NCBI GenBank assembly: GCA_947364965.1
Contig: CANAUU010000062.1
Span: 1-5,627, forward strand
Reading direction: 5' to 3'
DNA: 5,627 nucleotides
Origin: an uncultured Candidatus Saccharibacteria bacterium
GTDB lineage: Bacteria > Patescibacteriota > Saccharimonadia > Saccharimonadales > Saccharimonadaceae
The first letter of the stretch is position 1. Every line of letters starts with the position of its first letter. The notes beneath the pieces were generated by a model that was given only the letters and a program-made list of their open reading frames with translations, was not told where the DNA came from and did not search any database. The position numbers and the translations under genes were made by a program. Of this stretch, positions 1 through 4,418 are shown in pieces.

Positions 1-973
1 AATAATCCTCGATTTGAAAGGATAAGCCATCTGGAGCTTCTAGAAATGCTTCCAGCAGACTGTTTGCGGAGATGTTTGGTGCTTTGCTTAGATAGCGTGC
101 GAGATCTAGGTTGTTATAATATGGCTCAATCCGTTCAGCAACGTTGACGTCTATATTGTTATCGGGATGTTCTTCAATGTATTTTTTATAAACTTCGAGG
201 AAGTTTCGGTACTTTTCTTCCGATTTAGCAAAGTGTTCGTCGATTTGTGCCTCGTCATTTAAAGTTCCGATATAATAGGTATCGCCATATTGATAGAGAC
301 CCTCCAAGTTAGCATTACTTTCTGTATTGTAGAGGAAAAAGTTTGCATAATTATTAAACGCTGTCTTGAGACTGACTTGAGTTTTCTGCTGCTGCCCTCC
401 CAGCATCACCCACGTCACTCCGCCAATTGCTACTGCGAGAACAACAAGAGCAAGGAAGATAAGGGGGAGTTTTGACTTTTTCTTCGCGCCGGGGATGCGA
501 ATATCACCGGTAGCGGTCGAGGTGGTCGAATTGCCGCCGAAGCCGCCCGCTCCACCACTGTTGCTGCCGAAGCCTCCAGCGGGAATGACAGTGCCGCTGA
601 TAGCATCCTGATCCTGCGCAGAAGCGGCCATTTGTTCAGAAAGTTGATCATGTTTTTTCGTTGCATCAGTCCCAGCAAAAGCCGAAGCAATGCGTGACTT
701 ATTTTCTTCGCTTAAATTCGGTTTGATTTCTTCGAGGTTTTCCGAGTTCACGGCGAGGTCTGGCGAGCTGAAAATCCCCTGCGGACCTTGCGGGGCAGAC
801 TGCGAGTTCTGTAAATCAGGTCGAGATTCTTGAGGATCTTCCGCAACAGGCTGCGCTCCAACAGGCTGCGAGGCAACCGACTGGCCGACCTGCGGCTCAG
901 GCTGTAATTGCTCTGCAGAATTATTGCCGCCATTGCCATTAGCGGGCATGGCGTCGTCATGACCTTCGTTCAT
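1..973 (-). CDS. Single-pass membrane protein with disordered cytoplasmic N-terminus, C-terminus cut by window edge
   Basis: The frame is open from the ATG at 973 to the left edge: 324 complete codons and no stop, so the C-terminus is missing. Residues 1-160 look disordered, rich in Q, P, S, N, A and G, with an AQPV repeat (nt 844-870) and a GGFG-x-NS repeat (nt 531-577). A basic stretch (AKKKSK) precedes one hydrophobic helix at about 169-191 (LPLIFLALVV...). By the positive-inside rule the N-terminus is cytoplasmic and the part from about 192 onward is outside. That outer part is polar, acidic and aromatic, probably helical, and matches no family I recognise. No signal peptidase site is evident, so the helix should be a membrane anchor. 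There is no Shine-Dalgarno; a candidate -10 ends 6 nt before the ATG. The gene lies 112 bp downstream of the beta-helix/SLH gene on the same strand, but has its own putative promoter. Reading frame secure; function unknown. Confidence 0.85.
   Translation of the reverse strand, partial: MNEGHDDAMPANGNGGNNSAEQLQPEPQVGQSVASQPVGAQPVAEDPQESRPDLQNSQSAPQGPQGIFSSPDLAVNSENLEEIKPNLSEENKSRIASAFAGTDATKKHDQLSEQMAASAQDQDAISGTVIPAGGFGSNSGGAGGFGGNSTTSTATGDIRIPGAKKKSKLPLIFLALVVLAVAIGGVTWVMLGGQQQKTQVSLKTAFNNYANFFLYNTESNANLEGLYQYGDTYYIGTLNDEAQIDEHFAKSEEKYRNFLEVYKKYIEEHPDNNIDVNVAERIEPYYNNLDLARYLSKAPNISANSLLEAFLEAPDGLSFQIEDY
531..577 (-). repeat. Gly-rich 30-bp-period repeat inside the membrane protein gene
   Basis: Two copies of a 17-bp unit at 531-547 and 561-577 match at 15 of 17 positions. 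On the minus strand they encode GGFG(S/G)NS twice within a glycine-rich linker. The linker lies just before the cytoplasmic basic segment and membrane helix, and is probably flexible. Confidence 0.6.
844..870 (-). repeat. Short tandem repeat encoding AQPV/SQPV
   Basis: The 12-mer CAACAGGCTGCG occurs exactly at 844-855 and 859-870, a 15-bp period. It encodes a QPV-containing pentad in the disordered N-terminal tail of the membrane protein. An in-frame period lets copy number change without a frameshift. Confidence 0.6.
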
Positions 974-979
974 AGGTTT

Positions 980-988
980 ATTTTAGCA
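980..988 (-). promoter_or_regulatory. Candidate extended -10 for the 1-973 gene, leaderless arrangement
   Basis: The minus strand reads TG-c-TAAAAT (TG at 988-987, hexamer 985-980). Only 6 nt separate the hexamer from the ATG at 973, so transcription should start at or next to the A of the ATG. That fits the lack of a Shine-Dalgarno. No good -35 at normal spacing; TTGTGC at 1010-1005 is 19 nt away. The region 974-1085 holds no convincing terminator for the upstream gene. Confidence 0.45.
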
Positions 989-1085
989 TAAGTTAAATAA
1001 TTTTGCACAAGTTTTATGAAGCTTCTGAATTTATAAGCTGAGTCGCGCAGGGGATGTTGCGTATGTATAAAATAATGGTTGGGGT

Positions 1086-2954
1086 CTAGTTCCTGTATTT
1101 TTGAGCATAGCGCCAGAGAATAGCGATAGCCTGCTCGCGTGTACAGCTATAGTCTGGGGCGAAGCGGTTATCGCCGACACCGTTAGTGATACCTTCAGCA
1201 GAAGCCCAATAAACCGCATTATAGTAATAAGCATCCTTGTCAGTGACGTCCGTGTATTCTTGGATTTTACCTACAGAAGGAGAGCCGGCCATACGCCAAA
1301 GCATCGTCACAAACTCAGCGCGCGTGATGCCTTGCGTGGGGGAGTAGGTTCCGTCATGTGCGTCGGCGCTGCTGCAATTTTTAGTGCCGACAGTAATCCC
1401 CTGCTCGTAGGCCCATTTGACAGCGGGAGCATAGTATGCGTCGCTTGGGACATCGGCAAAACAGGTGTCGACTTTTTGGACACGGTTGCCGGCTCCCGTC
1501 AAATTATTGTGTGAGAGCGTAAGTACGTCGCCTGGGCGGTCAGCGAGACGCCAGAACAACACGATAGCATCAGAACGCAAAACTGTCTGACCGACACCAA
1601 AGCGATGAGAACTAACGCCGTTCGTAATACCTTTTTTTGCGGCCCAATAAGTGGCTTGGGCATAATACGCGGAGTTGTCGACATCATTGAATGGTAAAAT
1701 ATTAATATTGATGTTATCTACGGCAACACGACGCGATTCGTCGGAGAAATAAACATCGAGGACTGTCTGGCCAGTGACAATACTGCTGGAGTTGGTATAG
1801 TAAGTATCATTTGCACGGAGCCCGCCGTAATTATACATATTACCCTCCGCCTGGCAGTTGACAACGCGAAAGGCGCGCTCATTGGCTGCGGATTTAGCAG
1901 CATAGTCGACTGGATTGAAACGCCCTTGGTGTTCATAAAAGAAGCCGAACTTTTTATTATTCTTCGCGATACTATTGCTAATAATCATCGATTCGTTTTC
2001 GGAATAACCTGTGCCAATACCAAACCCTGAGGCTCCGCCATCTGTACTTTTAGCAGCTTTGCCGCAGCCCTCGGCGCGTGAGTTGGTAATTTTTCCGTTG
2101 ACAGGCGCATCGACACCAAATCCAGTACCATCAGTATTCTTGACAACAACATTATCCCAAATACAATTCTTAAAGAGGTTTATCATGAAACCTTTGCCAC
2201 TCGTATTATAAGTGTGGCCTCGGCTATGTTCACTGTTAATGATAAAATCATAAAACCCGACGTCTTCTAGATAAATGTCGCGCTCGGACTGTGAGGGGAA
2301 GCCATACGCGGCATAATCATTGTAGAAGAACATATCGACACCACCAGAGATGGAGGAGTTTTGCCCGAGAGAGGCAGCCTTAGCGTTTTTGGTGAACTCT
2401 TGATCTTCGCTAAAAACTTTGAGCGTGGTGTTGGTTCCGTTTTCGTCTGAGCCAGCCCCGACAAGAGATACTCCATCGACGGGTTTGATAACATGACGCT
2501 CGTTCTTATCACTGCCGTCGGCCATTTTCAGATGTCCGCTAACAAAATAAAACGTGCCCTTTGGGAGGTAAACTGTCGTCTTTGATGGGGCGCAGGATAT
2601 AATATTTTGTAGAGCCCAAGAATTGTAGAGCATCGCTTTGCGCTCATCATCAGATACTCCATCCGTGACATTTACGCCTTCTACAAGAGCGGGGATCATA
2701 GACGAAACATTACAGGTAATTCTAACATCATCAAGCTCAGCGACCTGGCTTAATTTGCTCCCTAGGCCATAATTTTGGAACTCGGACAGACTGATTTTAC
2801 CTAAACTAGCAGTATTCCCTCCAAGTCTGCGCGAAGATTGGTTATCTTGGACATCGGCTAAAGCCTCTGCCCCACTATTAAACCAGATAGAAACTGTAGT
2901 TAAGGTAATAGCTATAACTAAGACAATGCGTATAGACTTTAAGACTTTTCCCAT
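1086..2954 (-). CDS. Secreted beta-helix (pectin-lyase-like fold) protein with three C-terminal SLH repeats
   Basis: A complete 622-aa protein, ATG at 2954 to TAG. Residues 1-33 form a signal peptide: basic start, hydrophobic core at about 10-25, and ALA before D34 as a likely signal peptidase I site. Residues 111-137 (NSWALQNIIS, then VYLPKGTFYF) look like the entry strand of pectate-lyase-superfamily beta-helices. GVSLVGAGS follows at 161-169, then short repeats rich in N, G and V up to about 415 (NCIWDNVVVKN, ITNSRAEGCG, ISNSIAKNNKKFGFF, VVNCQAEGN), typical of right-handed parallel helix coils. Three SLH units follow at about 422-472, 498-557 and 567-622. Each has the D-[AS]-x-YY-x-A-x-x-WA-x-x-x-GIT-x-G pattern, ending in LWR or FWR. 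SLH2 keeps ITRAE; SLH1 has VLRSD and SLH3 CTREQ. SLH repeats usually bind wall polymers non-covalently. Enzyme activity (polysaccharide lyase or hydrolase) cannot be told from adhesion, because I see no catalytic set I can assign. It is divergent from the 3152 gene. Confidence 0.9.
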   Translation of the reverse strand: MGKVLKSIRIVLVIAITLTTVSIWFNSGAEALADVQDNQSSRRLGGNTASLGKISLSEFQNYGLGSKLSQVAELDDVRITCNVSSMIPALVEGVNVTDGVSDDERKAMLYNSWALQNIISCAPSKTTVYLPKGTFYFVSGHLKMADGSDKNERHVIKPVDGVSLVGAGSDENGTNTTLKVFSEDQEFTKNAKAASLGQNSSISGGVDMFFYNDYAAYGFPSQSERDIYLEDVGFYDFIINSEHSRGHTYNTSGKGFMINLFKNCIWDNVVVKNTDGTGFGVDAPVNGKITNSRAEGCGKAAKSTDGGASGFGIGTGYSENESMIISNSIAKNNKKFGFFYEHQGRFNPVDYAAKSAANERAFRVVNCQAEGNMYNYGGLRANDTYYTNSSSIVTGQTVLDVYFSDESRRVAVDNININILPFNDVDNSAYYAQATYWAAKKGITNGVSSHRFGVGQTVLRSDAIVLFWRLADRPGDVLTLSHNNLTGAGNRVQKVDTCFADVPSDAYYAPAVKWAYEQGITVGTKNCSSADAHDGTYSPTQGITRAEFVTMLWRMAGSPSVGKIQEYTDVTDKDAYYYNAVYWASAEGITNGVGDNRFAPDYSCTREQAIAILWRYAQKYRN

Positions 2955-2957
2955 CTG

Positions 2958-2965
2958 CCTCCCTT
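2958..2965 (-). promoter_or_regulatory. Shine-Dalgarno of the SLH protein gene
   Basis: The minus strand reads AAGGGAGG just before the ATG at 2954. The GGAGG core leaves only 3 nt to the start, whereas pairing through AAGG leaves 7. No alternative ATG lies nearby, so the ATG is kept. Confidence 0.7.
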
Positions 2966-2986
2966 CGTGGTTTATGACTTGATTTG

Positions 2987-2995
2987 ATTATAGCA
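2987..2995 (-). promoter_or_regulatory. Extended -10 promoter of the SLH protein gene
   Basis: The minus strand reads TG-c-TATAAT: perfect hexamer at 2992-2987, TG at 2995-2994. Expected start near 2980, giving a leader of about 26 nt that contains the Shine-Dalgarno. No good -35 at 16-18 nt; TTACAG at 3018-3013 sits at 20 nt. An imperfect dyad overlaps the hexamer. Confidence 0.65.
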
Positions 2996-3017
2996 TAAGC
3001 CTTCGACTTATACTGTA
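2989..3017. promoter_or_regulatory. Imperfect dyad overlapping the SLH gene promoter
   Basis: TATAGcATAAG at 2989-2999 faces CTTATaCTgTA at 3007-3017 across a 7-nt spacer, with 9 of 11 positions pairing. It covers most of the -10 hexamer and the spacer upstream, the position expected for a repressor operator. AT-rich dyads also arise by chance, so support is modest. Confidence 0.3.
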
Positions 3018-3032
3018 ATTGCCTTACGCTCG

Positions 3033-3056
3033 GAAAAACATGTTAGCATGTTTTTC
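3033..3056. promoter_or_regulatory. Perfect 10-bp palindrome in the divergent intergenic region
   Basis: GAAAAACATG (3033-3042) and CATGTTTTTC (3047-3056) are exact inverse complements around TTAG. The site lies upstream of both divergent promoters, centred about 65 nt from the predicted minus start and about 84 nt from the plus start. It may be a shared regulator site. The stem is AT-rich, and no gene ends here, which argues against a terminator. Confidence 0.45.
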
Positions 3057-3113
3057 ACTCACTGCTCGTTATTATAGCAAATCCTAGAAAAATCGCAACG
3101 CACTTATGTTTTG

Positions 3114-3122
3114 TGCTACAAT
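3114..3122 (+). promoter_or_regulatory. Extended -10 promoter of the two-helix coiled-coil gene
   Basis: TG-c-TACAAT: TG at 3114-3115, hexamer 3117-3122, one mismatch from TATAAT. Expected start near 3129, giving a leader of about 23 nt that includes the Shine-Dalgarno. No recognisable -35 at 16-18 nt. Confidence 0.55.
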
Positions 3123-3135
3123 GAATAGGGAAAAG

Positions 3136-3143
3136 AGGAGGAG
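3136..3143 (+). promoter_or_regulatory. Shine-Dalgarno that fixes the start at 3152
   Basis: AGGAGGAG is one of the strongest ribosome-binding sequences in the window. GGAG (3140-3143) is 8 nt from the ATG at 3152 but only 2 nt from the in-frame TTG at 3146, so the ATG is the better start. Confidence 0.75.
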
Positions 3144-3151
3144 TTTTGCTT

Positions 3152-3763
3152 ATGGAACCGAATCTGAGCGATGGATTAGAGCGACCGGAAATTAGCAATG
3201 ATGCGGCAGCAGGTGCTGACAAGGTGAGTACTTTTACTGGCAATGCCGAGATTGAGGCTACGGTTAATCGCAACGATATCTTTGATGAGGCGTTCTTGCA
3301 CCCAAAAGTAGCCCCAACCTCTCCTATAAGAAAGTATGCGGCAGTATTTCTGGCGATCGGGTTAAGTTTGAGTGTGGTATTGTTTGGCATTGGTGTATTT
3401 GTCAGACTAACCTACCAGGCGAAAGACGCGCACGGACGCACGGTTGAGGATTTACGGCAAGAAATCTCAGAGCTTGACACTGAGGTCGAGAGTCTAAAGG
3501 CGAAAGATTATACGATATTTGAGAATAGCGGATTTAGCACGGCGTTTTATACATCGTCGAGCCAGCGGACGGAAGCTGAACTAGAACGTACTGACTTACA
3601 GAGGATGCTGGATGAGGCTTTAGCAACAAATGCTTCAAGAAATATTTTTAATACCGGTGCGGTTTGCTATTTCTTGGCAGGGATGATAGTTTTATTAGTA
3701 TCGATTTCCCTTTTCTCGGTTGGGCGACGTAAACCAAAAGGTGCGTCAATCGTAATAGACTAG
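3152..3763 (+). CDS. Two-helix membrane protein with extracellular coiled-coil loop
   Basis: A 203-aa protein, ATG at 3152 (the TTG two codons earlier is less well placed) to TAG. Residues 1-58 are acidic and probably disordered. TM1 spans about 62-84 after the basic IRK; TM2 spans about 169-190, followed by GRRKPKG. Positive charges at both ends put the N- and C-termini inside and an 84-residue loop outside. The loop begins with a heptad pattern (V98, L101, I105, L108, V112, L115) on a charged stretch, a short coiled coil that may dimerise. A second amphipathic helix lies at about 139-158 (TEAELERTDLQRMLDEAL). I recognise no family. It is the only plus-strand gene, divergent from the SLH protein and convergent with the pilin-like gene. 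The 61-bp gap after it (3764-3824) shows no clear terminator; CTATAAGTATAG at 3770-3781 is a tiny hairpin with no T-tract. Confidence 0.85.
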   Translation: MEPNLSDGLERPEISNDAAAGADKVSTFTGNAEIEATVNRNDIFDEAFLHPKVAPTSPIRKYAAVFLAIGLSLSVVLFGIGVFVRLTYQAKDAHGRTVEDLRQEISELDTEVESLKAKDYTIFENSGFSTAFYTSSSQRTEAELERTDLQRMLDEALATNASRNIFNTGAVCYFLAGMIVLLVSISLFSVGRRKPKGASIVID

Positions 3764-3824
3764 ATTACCCTATAAGTATAGCAACCGGGAAATGGAGCGG
3801 GCGCGTTATTATGGGAAGTTTAAT

Positions 3825-4319
3825 TTAGATTTCTAGCCAACCTTCGTTGCCACTGCCAGTGCTAACGTCTTTAGCGGTGACGACCTCACTCCCGTCAGCA
3901 CGGTTAGTGGCGGAAGGATTGGCGCTTTGGTCTGGCGTGCTAGGGTTTTGGTCCGTCCCAGTTTGCGACGTACCGTGATCGCTGCTATTATTACTATTAT
4001 TGCTATTGCCGTTAGTGATAGTCAGACCGCCTGGAATAAGCCAGTTTAGAGCCGTCCACATAATCGCCCAAGCAGCAAGACCGGTCACGACACCAAAGAG
4101 CCGGGTTTTGGCGGCTTTAACCTGAGCTTCGTTGTCGCGAGCGGTTGCATACTGTATGCCAGCGACAATAACACCAATTACAGCGGCTGCGCCTAAGCCA
4201 TAGACTACGATGCTCAAAATAAGGGACAAAATACCCCCGATATCGGTGTTTTCTGGTAAAATGCTAGTTGAAACTGAAAAGACGGTAATTGCTAATTTTT
4301 CCATAATATAATTTCCCAT
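3825..4319 (-). CDS. T4SS-pilin/VirB2-like two-helix membrane protein with Asn/Ser-rich tail
   Basis: A 164-aa protein, ATG at 4319 to TAA. A short hydrophobic N-terminus (about 9-21) is followed by TM1 at about 30-54 and TM2 at about 72-95. The short charged loop between them (ARDNEAQVKAAKTR, 60-73) and LNWLIPGG at the end of TM2 are characteristic of the small pilin-like proteins common in CPR bacteria (T4SS_pilin family, similar in layout to TrbC/VirB2). Such proteins are integral membrane subunits; whether this one assembles into a filament is unknown. Residues 103-164 are an unusual low-complexity tail rich in N, S, G, T and D, and end in GWLEI. A second ATG (residue 6, at 4304) follows GGGAA at 6 nt spacing and could be the true start. 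No other secretion gene is visible. It lies immediately downstream of the terminator of the LPDTG gene and has its own extended -10. Confidence 0.85.
   Translation of the reverse strand: MGNYIMEKLAITVFSVSTSILPENTDIGGILSLILSIVVYGLGAAAVIGVIVAGIQYATARDNEAQVKAAKTRLFGVVTGLAAWAIMWTALNWLIPGGLTITNGNSNNSNNSSDHGTSQTGTDQNPSTPDQSANPSATNRADGSEVVTAKDVSTGSGNEGWLEI
3981..4013 (-). repeat. Asn/Ser low-complexity tract in the pilin-like gene
   Basis: Triplet-repetitive DNA (mostly AAT with AGC/AGT on the coding strand) encodes residues 103-113, NGNSNNSNNSS. It starts right after the second membrane helix. Such tracts can change in length by slippage in whole codons. Confidence 0.55.
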
Positions 4320-4334
4320 TACGGTTATACTAAC

Positions 4335-4343
4335 ATTATATCA
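4335..4343 (-). promoter_or_regulatory. Extended -10 promoter of the pilin-like gene
   Basis: The minus strand reads TG-a-TATAAT: hexamer 4340-4335 perfect, TG at 4343-4342. Expected start near 4328, so the leader to the ATG at 4319 is only about 9 nt and carries no Shine-Dalgarno. No -35; the expected -35 zone is occupied by the upstream gene's terminator. TATAAC at 4329-4324 is a weaker alternative that would suit the second ATG. Confidence 0.6.
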
Positions 4344-4356
4344 TAGTCCAAAGACC

Positions 4357-4391
4357 AAAAAGCCCCTCTTCGGTAAACGATAGAGGGGCTT
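4357..4391 (-). terminator. Intrinsic terminator of the LPDTG surface protein gene
   Basis: A perfect 10-bp stem: AAGCCCCTCT at 4360-4369 pairs with AGAGGGGCTT at 4382-4391 around a 12-nt loop. Read on the minus strand it ends in CTTTTTGG, a run of five T, 27 nt after the stop codon at 4419. On the plus strand no T-tract follows, so it works for the minus strand only. Confidence 0.85.
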
Positions 4392-4418
4392 CTGGCCGTA
4401 TGGAGCGATCAATCTGGC

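Noticed and set aside
1020..1039. Hairpin AGCTT/AAGCT as terminator of the SLH gene
   Set aside because: The stem is only 5 bp, with a 10-nt loop, no GC-rich core and no T-tract. Termination here is unproven.
1101..1514. Plus-strand 137-codon open frame opposite the SLH region
   Set aside because: It lies wholly inside a well-supported gene, shows no domain or plausible ribosome-binding site, and its protein has no coherent features.
3033..3056. Palindrome read as a bidirectional terminator
   Set aside because: Both flanking genes start here and transcribe away from it, so there is no transcript to end. The stem is AT-rich.
3146..3148. TTG start for the coiled-coil membrane protein
   Set aside because: It lies only 2 nt after the end of the Shine-Dalgarno stretch; the ATG at 3152 has normal spacing.
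3055..3390. Minus-strand 111-codon open frame opposite the coiled-coil gene
   Set aside because: It overlaps the divergent promoter region and a supported gene, and its sequence looks like a shadow frame.
3764..3824. Terminator between the convergent genes
   Set aside because: Only the tiny dyad CTATA-AG-TATAG is present, with no T-run on either strand.
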